Assembly (NCBI GenBank): GCA_964462295.1
Contig: CAYWXH010000052.1
Location: 1 to 11,371, forward strand
Source of the DNA: JALVIU01 sp964462295
Lineage (GTDB): Bacteria; Atribacterota; JALVIU01
Reading direction: 5' to 3'
DNA: 11,371 bases
Part shown: positions 1-7,511 of the stretch, piece after piece
How the letters are laid out: each line of letters begins with the position of its first letter
Numbering within the stretch: the stretch's first letter is position 1
Made by a program: the position numbers and the translations under genes
The notes under the pieces: model-generated
Told to the model about the DNA's origin: nothing
Database searches by the model: none
What the model saw: the letters and a program-made list of their open reading frames with translations, nothing else

Positions 1-27
1 GGTCTTCCCCGTGCGCATTGGGTACCG

Positions 28-71
28 GAGATTGCTTCGTCGGAGCAAAAGACGCTCCTCCTCGCAATGAC
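28..71. repeat. GC-rich palindromic repeat, unit 1
   Basis: A 44-nt element begins GAGATTGC and ends GCAATGAC, so its ends form an outer stem. An inner stem GGAGC/GCTCC encloses the loop AAAAGAC. It matches the reverse complement of the unit at 11241-11284 at 41 of 44 positions. It is far richer in G+C than the surrounding genes, as expected of a dispersed REP-like hairpin element. Similar GAGATTGC...GCAATGAC elements occur in many unrelated bacterial genomes. Confidence 0.85.
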
Positions 72-103
72 GGGGTGGGGACGGGCGAGGATCTCAGGTA
101 GCA

Positions 104-143
104 GAGATTGTCGCGTCGTGCCGTTGGCACTCCTCGCAATGAC
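104..143. repeat. GC-rich palindromic repeat, unit 2
   Basis: This 40-nt element shares the outer ends of unit 1 (GAGATTG at the left, CTCCTCGCAATGAC at the right). The middle differs: the inner stem here is GTGCC/GGCAC around a GTT loop. The inner pairing is kept although the bases differ. It stands in the same orientation as unit 1. Confidence 0.8.
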
Positions 144-216
144 AATGGGGGGACGGGCTCCTTACAATAACTATCTAGAAAGTATGACCTTCTCTTAATA
201 AAATCCTCAAAATATC

Positions 217-245
217 TTGACAATTCACATTGATTGGATTAGGAT
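217..245 (+). promoter_or_regulatory. predicted sigma-70-type promoter of the 280-1257 gene
   Basis: A perfect -35 box TTGACA (217-222) is followed after 17 bases by TAGGAT (240-245), which matches 4 of 6 bases of the -10 consensus. Transcription would start near 252. Its position about 35 bases ahead of the start codon fits a dedicated promoter for this gene. Confidence 0.6.
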
Positions 246-265
246 TTGTATATAAACTCAAAAAA

Positions 266-272
266 GGAGGGG
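266..272 (+). promoter_or_regulatory. ribosome-binding site of the 280-1257 gene
   Basis: GGAGGGG lies 7 bases before the ATG at 280, preceded by an A run. It is strong and well spaced and fixes the start codon. Confidence 0.85.
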
Positions 273-279
273 TAAAATT

Positions 280-1257
280 ATGAAAATAAAAAATAAGCTC
301 TTGATACTTTTTCTTTTCGTCATCTTTCTAAATGGCATAGGATATGCACAGGATAATTTTTTTATATCTAATACAAATTTCCCTGTACCTCCATATATAA
401 AAAGAGGGCTTGTGATATACTACAATAGTGCAGGTTATGTAGTACGTGAGGGAAAAAGAAGATATGTATCTTTTGAAAAGATAATGGTTATTCAGAAGAT
501 AGAAGGACAAAAGGTAATAGGTATTATGTATAGCTTAAATCCCAGCTCAAGCCTACTTACTATCGAATCTAAAATCCTGGGTCAGGGTGGTTCTGGGACA
601 TTTTATGTCCATCCTGAATATGCAAAGAAGATGAAAGGAAAAGAAACATTTGGATATAAGTTTGTAACAGATGGAAAGATAGAATATCGTACCGAAAATA
701 CAAGTGGAGAGATAGCATATGATCCAAAAAGTGGAGTCTTTCTCAGTCTAAAAGTAGTTACAAATAACTCTGAAGCAATAGATATATACAAAGGTTATGA
801 ATATGTAAATCTTCCACCCCTTCCTAACGATTTTCCCCAAGTAGCAAGAAATAGCTATACATACACTATGTCAAGCATTGTTCAAGGAATGGGGACAATG
901 CCTGTTGGTAGTATATCCATATCACCTATCTCTTTTGGGAAACAGATAGCAAAATTTAGACTTACAACAACACAAACACAAGGTCTAACAAGTACTCAAG
1001 AGGTGTTTGGGACTACACTTTTAGGTCCACACTATATTCATCCTGATATTCTAAAGGGGGATATCACTATACTAAAGCTTACAAAAAAAGACTTCAACTA
1101 TTATATACAAGGTGAAGGGGGTCAAATGATAGCCCATCTTATCATAGATGGAACAGAATACAGTACTACATATGTAGACCCTCAAACAGGTATTGTACTT
1201 GCACAAGACCAACAAATGGGGGATATAGGTATTCTACGATTTATACTCAATCAATAA
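280..1257 (+). CDS. secreted protein of unknown function with an internal domain duplication
   Basis: The 325-residue protein starts with a typical signal peptide: Lys-rich residues 1-6, a hydrophobic stretch 7-20, and probable cleavage after Ala23 (GYA|QD). There is no lipobox and no cysteine, so it is probably released or periplasmic. I do not recognise the family. The mature part seems to be two copies of one beta-rich domain, about 38-170 and 188-320. Each copy has an aromatic-Y/F-(V/I)-H-P motif (FYVHPEY at 108, HYIHPDI at 251), and 40-50 residues later an aspartate-proline turn before a hydrophobic strand (DPKSG at 148, DPQTG at 300). It has its own promoter and Shine-Dalgarno site and converges on the operon, so it is probably controlled separately. 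The fold suggests a structural or binding role, but I see no catalytic motif. I am sure of the gene and unsure of the function. Confidence 0.9.
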   Translation: MKIKNKLLILFLFVIFLNGIGYAQDNFFISNTNFPVPPYIKRGLVIYYNSAGYVVREGKRRYVSFEKIMVIQKIEGQKVIGIMYSLNPSSSLLTIESKILGQGGSGTFYVHPEYAKKMKGKETFGYKFVTDGKIEYRTENTSGEIAYDPKSGVFLSLKVVTNNSEAIDIYKGYEYVNLPPLPNDFPQVARNSYTYTMSSIVQGMGTMPVGSISISPISFGKQIAKFRLTTTQTQGLTSTQEVFGTTLLGPHYIHPDILKGDITILKLTKKDFNYYIQGEGGQMIAHLIIDGTEYSTTYVDPQTGIVLAQDQQMGDIGILRFILNQ

Positions 1258-1285
1258 CAATAGGGGGATATCCCCCTATTGTTAT
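1254..1285. terminator. shared palindrome between convergent genes, probable bidirectional terminator
   Basis: A perfect 32-bp palindrome centres on GGGGGATATCCCCC with arms ATAACAATA and TATTGTTAT. It holds the TAA stop of the plus-strand gene (1255-1257) and the TAA stop of the minus-strand gene (1282-1284). No T-run follows on either strand, so it is not a textbook intrinsic terminator. Its symmetry and position between two 3' ends support termination or 3'-end protection for both transcripts. Confidence 0.75.
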
Positions 1286-3099
1286 CTAGCAGAAAATTTC
1301 TTCCAACCTGTTTTTATCCAGCTATGTACAGAAACCTCTCCCAAAAATTCTGGTATATCAAAGGTGTCCCATTTTTGCCTATATACCTTTATCCATTCAC
1401 AATACCAATCTGGCCCTGTACCGGAGTTATTTCTCCTAAGATATATTTTATCTATATCACTTACATAATCTCCCCATAAGAAATAATACTTTTCATCATT
1501 TCCCCTTTCAAACCCGGAATTCCTAAACCCTTCTCCACTAAACATAGATAATGTATTACTTGTTATTGCATCATATAGGCTATCTCGGGTTATGGGTGCA
1601 TGCGGGAATTTTATCTCACCACTTGTCCTTCCATCACTATCTACAAGCTTTATATAGATATCGGCATCTGTACCTGCAAAAAGTCTGTCCCCTGTTTTCA
1701 CTTCTATCATATATAGAGACTTCAATGGGCGGGAGGGAAGTGAAAAGACAGTAGTATTCTGAGGAATTGTACCATTTTCCTTTAATTTGGATATAGAGGT
1801 GGTACGTCTATCGAAGGGGCCCAATACCTCTCTCTTTCCCCAAAATAGTATCTCATCATCATATGGTCCATAACCTAATGCCCATTGAGTCCCTATATTT
1901 GCACCATAGACAAATCCAACTATGCCAGAGCAGGTATCATGACATGGACCTGTGAAATCAGAACCTGCATAATTTTCACCCTTCTCTTCTTTGCATATAT
2001 CAAAACATGCATCATGGAACCTACATCCAAGGTGTGTACCTGCCATAACTACATTTTTGTAATGCACAAGATAGTAGCAATTACCCCCTCTGGGATAGAC
2101 CACCTTTATTGCTATATCTGATACATCTGTTGCGGTAGATGGCTTTCCAGAACCACATGCGCCACGATAGCTTGAACCTCCTGGATGTAGGACCTTGGGA
2201 AATGGTATGCGGTGTCCATCTGCATCTGGTAAAAGAGAAAGAATTGTCTGGCTAGATACCGATTGACAGCTTGGTGTAGGTGTTGGCCCTTGGGTCGAGG
2301 TTGACACAGGCGTAGGCGTCTCTTCGGGCATATTTAAGATCTCTTCTTGGGTATATACCTTTACACTAAGACCTCTGAAGTGGAGTATGCTTTCTACAGG
2401 GTGTTCCCATGTAGTAAAACCACCTATCTTAAGGTAAAGTTTGGTAAATGGATAGGTAAGTCCATCAAATACCTGTGAATATTCCTGGTCATAGAGTTTT
2501 TCCCATGTACCATCATCTCTTTGTTCCCAAAAACTCCAAGCAACCTCACTACGTGGTAACATCCCCTCAAGCACAAAGCGAAATCGTCTGGGAGATGTAG
2601 GTATAGTCCGTGGCAGTGTACCCCCTTCTCTTTTGCTATAATCATCCCCCACATCCCGAAAAGATATGTTGTGATGCCATGTTACATAAGATATAGATAT
2701 AAAATTTGTAGGCTTTTCCGCCTCTGGTATATGTGGTGGGATATGGGGATGGTATGTAGGTTCCTTCGGAAATATAAAGAGATTCATCTCTTGATAATTC
2801 TCTTTCCCCTCTTCCCTCCACCAGGTCCCCTCTATTACAACCTTGCCCCAATCATCTCCAATATTTATAGGCCCTGATATAAGATAGGCATATCCATCTG
2901 TAGATAGTGTATTTTTGGGACCTGGCACAGTACGCAAAATCTTAAATATGGCCTCATTTGGGGTAATACTTAAAACTTTAGAACCGTTTTCAGCATATGG
3001 GGTCCAAGTAGTAAGATCAAGGGGATACAAAATACTTGAAAAAGCGATACCTTCACATATTAAAAGAAGTACAAATACAAAAAAGAAAACCCTCCTCAT
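1282..3099 (-). CDS. secreted phospholipase-A2-like protein with C-terminal PLAT domain
   Basis: This 605-residue protein has a signal peptide (residues 1 to about 20: Arg-Arg, then a Phe/Val/Leu-rich stretch, ending near IAFSS). Residues 22-250 look like a beta-sandwich of unknown family. A Pro/Thr-rich linker covers 259-277. Residues 310-395 resemble secreted phospholipase A2: a calcium-loop-like YRGACGSG (311-318) and the catalytic-type CRFHDACFDIC (359-369) with the His-Asp pair at 362-363 between cysteines. The gap between the two motifs is about 45 residues, longer than in animal enzymes, so the fold is probably divergent. Residues 463-574 match a PLAT/LH2 domain well (VKTGDRLFAGTDADIYIKL, then FERGNDEKYYF and GPDWYCEWIKVY); such domains direct lipases, lipoxygenases and alpha-toxin to membranes. 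Expected reaction: release of a fatty acid from phospholipid outside the cell. It is the last gene of the operon, 32 bases after the glycosidase. Domain calls are firm for PLAT and moderate for PLA2; activity is inferred. Confidence 0.85.
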   Translation of the reverse strand: MRRVFFFVFVLLLICEGIAFSSILYPLDLTTWTPYAENGSKVLSITPNEAIFKILRTVPGPKNTLSTDGYAYLISGPINIGDDWGKVVIEGTWWREEGKENYQEMNLFIFPKEPTYHPHIPPHIPEAEKPTNFISISYVTWHHNISFRDVGDDYSKREGGTLPRTIPTSPRRFRFVLEGMLPRSEVAWSFWEQRDDGTWEKLYDQEYSQVFDGLTYPFTKLYLKIGGFTTWEHPVESILHFRGLSVKVYTQEEILNMPEETPTPVSTSTQGPTPTPSCQSVSSQTILSLLPDADGHRIPFPKVLHPGGSSYRGACGSGKPSTATDVSDIAIKVVYPRGGNCYYLVHYKNVVMAGTHLGCRFHDACFDICKEEKGENYAGSDFTGPCHDTCSGIVGFVYGANIGTQWALGYGPYDDEILFWGKREVLGPFDRRTTSISKLKENGTIPQNTTVFSLPSRPLKSLYMIEVKTGDRLFAGTDADIYIKLVDSDGRTSGEIKFPHAPITRDSLYDAITSNTLSMFSGEGFRNSGFERGNDEKYYFLWGDYVSDIDKIYLRRNNSGTGPDWYCEWIKVYRQKWDTFDIPEFLGEVSVHSWIKTGWKKFSAR

Positions 3100-3102
3100 G
3101 GT

Positions 3103-3113
3103 ATCACCTCCTT
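3103..3113 (-). promoter_or_regulatory. very strong ribosome-binding site of the PLA2-PLAT gene
   Basis: On the minus strand AAGGAGGTGAT precedes ACC-ATG. All 11 bases can pair with the usual 3' end of 16S rRNA, and the GGAGG core is 7 bases from the ATG at 3099. This distal gene can thus be translated strongly on its own. Confidence 0.9.
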
Positions 3114-3131
3114 ATATAAAGAGGGTGATTA

Positions 3132-4526
3132 TCAGAAAAACCCTATTCCAACAGAGACTGGACGCCTATACTTAAGACCCGGGTTTCCCCTTCTGTCTGC
3201 TGGTGAGAAGACCTCTCCCCTATCTATGTAGAGCTGAGCAGAACCACCCCCATCAAGATTTATAGCATCCATTATTTCATGGCCATCAAAGACCTCGGCA
3301 AGTTCAGAAAGGGTAAAACCCCTACTGTCAAATTTAGGTATATAGGTATTCTCATTAGTACCATGTACATAAACTATTACAAGCTCTCCATGTGCATCTA
3401 TCCCAAGGGCCATTCTTGCGGTGGGCTTTTTTCCCCAGGTTACAGGAAATACTGTTGGTGGAAAGTAGATAGGCTCATCTACATAAAATGGATCATCAAA
3501 AAATGAGGCTATATCCTGGTCTCTTACAAGCCAGGGGCCCCCTTGTATTCCAAATATCACATCTCTTTTAAAATATAAAAGATACTCTACTTTAAAATCT
3601 CTAAACTTTACCTCATCTTCTACATGAAGGACAAATCCTGCATCAGGAACTTTCATTCCCCCACCCTTTTTGTATCCCACTACCTCTCTACCCACTATGG
3701 CAATATCTGTTCCACGGGCCTCGGGGGTAATCTCTGCATGTGGTCTCATATAGATCAAGGCATTACCTTCATGTCTATACACATTACCCCCTACAAATAT
3801 CCCAAATTTTGTTACATCTATCTTTTTTATCTCTGTTATCCCTGACCTGTAGAGAAAAAGGGCAGACCTATTGTAAAGGTATGGAAGGATCGTCTGGTCC
3901 CTTATAGTAAGCCCTCCTACGGGTTGTCCTAAAAGCGAATAATGGGTATTTATATCTGTAAACTCCATAAGGAAAAAGTGTGTATTTATAAGGAGCCCTC
4001 CCTTAGAAAGGAAGGGGTTCAAAAAACCTATATATGGAGATACACCCATAAATTTAAGTGGTAGGTCATATCTATTTCCTACTAATACCTTCTTTTTCTC
4101 TATACCTTTGTTTAAAAAATCATCTATCTGGGGCATATCAGAGAGAAACTTTCCTCTTATAAATTCAATCCTATCCTCTCTTACAAGTTTATCTAAAACG
4201 TACAAAAGCCTTGAAATAGGGGATAAGATTACCTCATCTTCGTTTTTTTCCAGAATATCTAAAGCACCAATAGTTTTTAGGTCAGGATATATAAATACAG
4301 GGTTTACATCATATCTTTTCTTTGTCATTACATAATTTACAGAAAGGTCATATATATCAAAAAATGCATCTTTTGTAATCTTTGGAGATATGTATTTAAA
4401 GCTCTTAGGCATTCCCTTTATTATAACAAAATCTGTAAATTCTCCCCTTTTATATGACCTTCTCATAATCTCATATCTAAATCCATTCTTTTCATATTTA
4501 GCTATAAGCTTATCCTTATATGTCAT
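3132..4526 (-). CDS. cytoplasmic phosphodiester glycosidase, NAGPA/DUF2233 family
   Basis: The C-terminal half of this 464-residue protein has the marks of the NAGPA family, whose namesake removes GlcNAc from a GlcNAc-1-phosphodiester: LINTHFF (179-185), GLTIRDQ (205-211), IQGGPWLVRD (327-336), RMALGIDAHGEL (371-382), GFTLSELAEVF (403-413), the signature LDGGGSAQLY (424-433), and RRPVSVGIGFF at the very end. The first 160 residues or so are not recognisable. There is no signal peptide, unlike many relatives, so it should act on substrate already in the cytoplasm. I chose the ATG at 4526 because GAGGG lies 8 bases upstream; an in-frame GTG at 4535 would add three residues but has no spaced ribosome site. 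The start overlaps the end of the upstream mutase gene by 11 bases, implying coupled translation. The true substrate is unknown; location after a sugar importer suggests an imported sugar phosphodiester or glycoside. Confidence 0.85.
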   Translation of the reverse strand: MTYKDKLIAKYEKNGFRYEIMRRSYKRGEFTDFVIIKGMPKSFKYISPKITKDAFFDIYDLSVNYVMTKKRYDVNPVFIYPDLKTIGALDILEKNEDEVILSPISRLLYVLDKLVREDRIEFIRGKFLSDMPQIDDFLNKGIEKKKVLVGNRYDLPLKFMGVSPYIGFLNPFLSKGGLLINTHFFLMEFTDINTHYSLLGQPVGGLTIRDQTILPYLYNRSALFLYRSGITEIKKIDVTKFGIFVGGNVYRHEGNALIYMRPHAEITPEARGTDIAIVGREVVGYKKGGGMKVPDAGFVLHVEDEVKFRDFKVEYLLYFKRDVIFGIQGGPWLVRDQDIASFFDDPFYVDEPIYFPPTVFPVTWGKKPTARMALGIDAHGELVIVYVHGTNENTYIPKFDSRGFTLSELAEVFDGHEIMDAINLDGGGSAQLYIDRGEVFSPADRRGNPGLKYRRPVSVGIGFF

Positions 4527-6675
4527 ATGCCTCACCCTCTATCTTTTTATCTATATCTTTTAATATTTTATCAATTTCCTCTTCATCTTTTGCCTCACCC
4601 ATTATCCTTAACAAAGGCTCTGTTCCAGAGAATCGAAGGAGCACCCATCTCTCATCTTCCAATATGTACTTATAGCCATCTATACGGTTTACCCTCTCTA
4701 CCTCAAAACCTCCTATCTTGTCCAATCCCCTATCGAGAAGCTTTAAGGCAGATACCTTTACTTTTGGAGAAAGAGGAATATTCTTCTCGAAAAAGAGGTC
4801 CCACCTTCCTGCAATCTCCTTTACTCGACTCACAAGCTCCGAAAGCTTTTTCTTTGTCTTTGCAAGCATCTCCACAACAAGCATAGCGGTGTATACCCCG
4901 TCTTTTTCCATAATGTGTCCCCGAAATGTGATACCACCACTACTTTCCCCACCTATAAGGGCATTATGCTTTATCATGCCCTCTGCAATATGTTTAAATC
5001 CCACAGGTACCTCATAAACCTCTTCAGAGAGTGCATTACATACCCTATCTATATTGTGACTTGTCGCCACATTTCTCACTACTCCACCAGGCTTACCTTG
5101 AATCTCGTGAAGATAGTACCAAAGAAGTGCAATAACTTCATTTGTATGGAGGAAGTTTCCCTTCTCATCTACAAGTACAATCCTATCTGCATCTCCATCT
5201 ACCGCCATTCCTACATCAAATTCACCTTGTTTCATAGTAGATATAAGGGTAGAAACCCTCTCCTTTGTAGGAGCAGGGGCAAGTCCACCAAAGAGTGCAT
5301 CCCTTGTCCCCCTTATAAGTTCAAGGTCGCATCTTGCACCTATAAGGGCCTTTTGGATGGTTGTTGTACCTGATCCATACATAGAATCAAAACAGACCCT
5401 AAGTGATGCCTCTTTTATCGCTCTATAATCAAGTTTTGTCTCTAGATAATCAAGATATGCATTTCTAAAATCTTCAAATAGTATAAATCCCTTTTTTACT
5501 CCTATATCATACGGTATCCACGCCACATCTTTTTGTTTATTTGCAATAGTCTCTATCTCCTCTGACATAGGCACAGGTATGGGAAGTCCCTCCTCTGTCT
5601 CTATTTTTATTCCATTGTAATCATACGGATTATGTGATGCCGTAATTACCATACCTGAGGCTGCCTGTTTTTTAAGTACTGTGAATGTAACAAGGGGGGT
5701 AGGTATTGCCCCTTTTGACATAAAGACCCGTATATTATTTGCAGCAAGGACCCCTGCCGCAGTTTTTGCTGCCACATCGGATAAAAATCTATTATCATAT
5801 CCAATGACAATCCCCTTTTTATATGTTTTTTTAAGTTTAAGATATGTAGCTATAGCCTGTGTAAGTCTTTTTACATTGGAGAGTGTAAAACCACTTCCAA
5901 TCTTTGCCCTCCAACCCCCTGTGCCAAACTTTATATATCTCTCTTCTAAAAGTTCTGCATCTTGGACCTCTCTCTCAAGGATAATCTCCTCTGCCCTTAT
6001 AAGGTCCTGAGGGGTATTTATCCCCAGATACTCATCCTCATCAAGACATATGTATCCCTCTACCTTTAGCCTGTCATCTATGGCACTGTACAGGATATCG
6101 GTAAGATAATATTCTCCCGTATCTGGCTGTGGTTTTATCTTATTGTATAATTTTTTAAAAAGGCCTACCTTGAGAATATATGCCCCTATATTGTATTCAT
6201 ATGGAGGAGGATAATGTGGGGTATCGTGCTCCTTCACAGAGATTACATTTCCTTCCTCATCTCTATAAACTACTGCATAAGGATATTTTTTCTCTGTAAG
6301 CCCTGACATAAATGTAATATCTGCACCTATTATTGCATGGTGTTTAAACATAGCAAAAATAGTAAGTGCCCTAAATAGTGGTGTATCACTGTAGAGAATA
6401 AGCACATCCTCATCATCTGGTTCATCTTCTATCCCTTTATAGACTGCATGTGCTGTACCAAGGGGTGCATCTTGCAGTTTTACCTTACCTATTTTACATT
6501 CCAAAAGAGGCTTATAGGTATCCTGATTTCCTACAATAATCTTTTTAAACTCAGGGAAAACAGCATTTACATTATCTATCACATACCTTATTATAGGTTT
6601 TCCCAGAAGTTCTACAAAAGGTTTTGGGGTCTCAAAGCCTTCACTTTTTCCACCTGCCAAGATAAGTATAATCAT
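4516..6675 (-). CDS. bifunctional sugar-1-phosphate nucleotidyltransferase / phosphohexomutase
   Basis: A 719-residue fusion. Residues 1-235 are a nucleotidyltransferase like the N-terminal domain of GlmU: LAGGKSEGF (6-14), PKPFVELLGKPI (17-28), the GlmU-type PLGTAHAV (71-78), SDTPL (96-100), EYNIGAYIL (160-168) and GEYYLTDIL (187-195). The usual GxGTR loop is altered: the arginine is replaced, so the domain may be tuned differently. Residues 245-719 are a complete alpha-D-phosphohexomutase: TASHNP with the phosphoserine at 347, metal loop DGDADR (493-498), sugar loop GGESSGG (575-581), and phosphate loop RFSGTEPLLR (681-690). The mutase interconverts hexose-6-P and hexose-1-P; the other half would join hexose-1-P to a nucleotide (UTP most likely). 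The acetyltransferase domain of full GlmU is absent. AGGAG lies 7 bases before the ATG, which overlaps the permease stop as ATGA. Whether the sugar is glucose, mannose or an amino sugar cannot be decided here. Confidence 0.92.
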   Translation of the reverse strand: MIILILAGGKSEGFETPKPFVELLGKPIIRYVIDNVNAVFPEFKKIIVGNQDTYKPLLECKIGKVKLQDAPLGTAHAVYKGIEDEPDDEDVLILYSDTPLFRALTIFAMFKHHAIIGADITFMSGLTEKKYPYAVVYRDEEGNVISVKEHDTPHYPPPYEYNIGAYILKVGLFKKLYNKIKPQPDTGEYYLTDILYSAIDDRLKVEGYICLDEDEYLGINTPQDLIRAEEIILEREVQDAELLEERYIKFGTGGWRAKIGSGFTLSNVKRLTQAIATYLKLKKTYKKGIVIGYDNRFLSDVAAKTAAGVLAANNIRVFMSKGAIPTPLVTFTVLKKQAASGMVITASHNPYDYNGIKIETEEGLPIPVPMSEEIETIANKQKDVAWIPYDIGVKKGFILFEDFRNAYLDYLETKLDYRAIKEASLRVCFDSMYGSGTTTIQKALIGARCDLELIRGTRDALFGGLAPAPTKERVSTLISTMKQGEFDVGMAVDGDADRIVLVDEKGNFLHTNEVIALLWYYLHEIQGKPGGVVRNVATSHNIDRVCNALSEEVYEVPVGFKHIAEGMIKHNALIGGESSGGITFRGHIMEKDGVYTAMLVVEMLAKTKKKLSELVSRVKEIAGRWDLFFEKNIPLSPKVKVSALKLLDRGLDKIGGFEVERVNRIDGYKYILEDERWVLLRFSGTEPLLRIMGEAKDEEEIDKILKDIDKKIEGEAYDI

Positions 6676-7499
6676 CCCTTTACTCCTGTATGTGTGATAC
6701 CTTCAACTACGTATCGTTGAAGGGCTATGTACACCAAAAGCAATGGGAGGATAGAAAGTACTGCACCTGTAAGTAGATATCCCCATCGCGAACTGTACTC
6801 TCCCTGAAATTGTGTAAGTGCAAGGGTAATGGTCATAAGTTTCTTTGAACTTATATAGATAACAGGTCTTAAAAGGTCATTCCAGTTATTCATAAATGCA
6901 ATTATAAAAAGGGTAACAGTTTGTGGTTTGGACAAAGGAAAAAACACCTTGTAAAACATAGAAAAAGCAGATACACCATCGATAGTTGCAGCATCTTCAA
7001 GGTCAGCAGGTATATTTTCAAAAAACTCTTTATACATAAATGTACCAAATGTACCTACCAAAAAAGATGGTATTATAAGAGGGGCAAATGTATCTATCCA
7101 ACCCAATTTCATCATAAGATAAAATTCAGGTATAATAGTTACCTGAATAGGTACCATCATTGTCATAAGCAAAAGCGCAAATATTATTCCTTTAAAGCGA
7201 AAGTTCATCCTGGCAAAGGCAAAACCTGCAAGTGAACAGGTAAATACCTGCCCTATTGCCGCAGAACCTGCCACAAACAGACTGTTTAGCCCATATCTTC
7301 CAAAATTGTAATCTTTAAGCACTGCCCTATAGTTTTCAAACATATCTTTTTTAAACAATCTATCAGGGATAAGTGTAGGGGGGATCCTAAATATATTATC
7401 CTCTGAATTGAATGAACTTATAACCATCCACAAAAACGGAAATATCATGGTAAATGCAATGAGACTTAATAGTGTATATATAAGAATCTTACTCAACAT
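6672..7499 (-). CDS. sugar ABC transporter permease, MalG-type
   Basis: This 275-residue inner-membrane protein has about six hydrophobic segments (first at 7-28, last at 241-260). The cytoplasmic EAA loop EDAATIDGVSAFSMFYKVFF (168-187), followed by PLSKP, is the docking site for the transporter ATPase. The opening SFNSEDNIF and the closing Q-R-Y-V-V-E-G-I-T-x-G-x-x-K-G tail are typical of the MalG/UgpE (CUT1) family. With its partner it forms the channel for a sugar or related solute. GAGGTG lies a few bases before the ATG. The gap after the partner permease is 12 bases, and the stop overlaps the next gene as ATGA. The substrate cannot be read from the permease. Confidence 0.93.
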   Translation of the reverse strand: MLSKILIYTLLSLIAFTMIFPFLWMVISSFNSEDNIFRIPPTLIPDRLFKKDMFENYRAVLKDYNFGRYGLNSLFVAGSAAIGQVFTCSLAGFAFARMNFRFKGIIFALLLMTMMVPIQVTIIPEFYLMMKLGWIDTFAPLIIPSFLVGTFGTFMYKEFFENIPADLEDAATIDGVSAFSMFYKVFFPLSKPQTVTLFIIAFMNNWNDLLRPVIYISSKKLMTITLALTQFQGEYSSRWGYLLTGAVLSILPLLLVYIALQRYVVEGITHTGVKG

Positions 7500-7511
7500 G
7501 TTACACCTCGT

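Larger units (their letters stand above)
144..279. other. intergenic leader of the plus-strand gene
   Basis: Between the repeats and the first gene there is no convincing ORF. Base composition changes from GC-rich repeat to AT-rich sequence at about 160. The stretch holds the promoter and ribosome-binding site described separately; I see nothing else in it. Confidence 0.6.

Noticed and set aside
28..143. CRISPR-like array at the left edge
   Set aside because: Only two units, with different inner sequences, self-complementary over the whole length and without spacers of constant size; they are palindromic dispersed repeats.
3100..3131. Hairpin between the glycosidase and PLA2-PLAT genes
   Set aside because: Only a loose AGGGT/ACCCT pairing with a long loop; there is no T-run, and the space is mostly the ribosome site.
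4527..4535. GTG start for the phosphodiester glycosidase
   Set aside because: Only three residues longer; the GAGGG upstream touches the GTG but is 8 bases from the ATG at 4526.
4527..5373. Plus-strand open frames opposite the mutase gene
   Set aside because: They lie within a conserved, motif-complete coding region, overlap each other in different frames, and give Ser/Pro/Leu-rich peptides typical of antisense reading.
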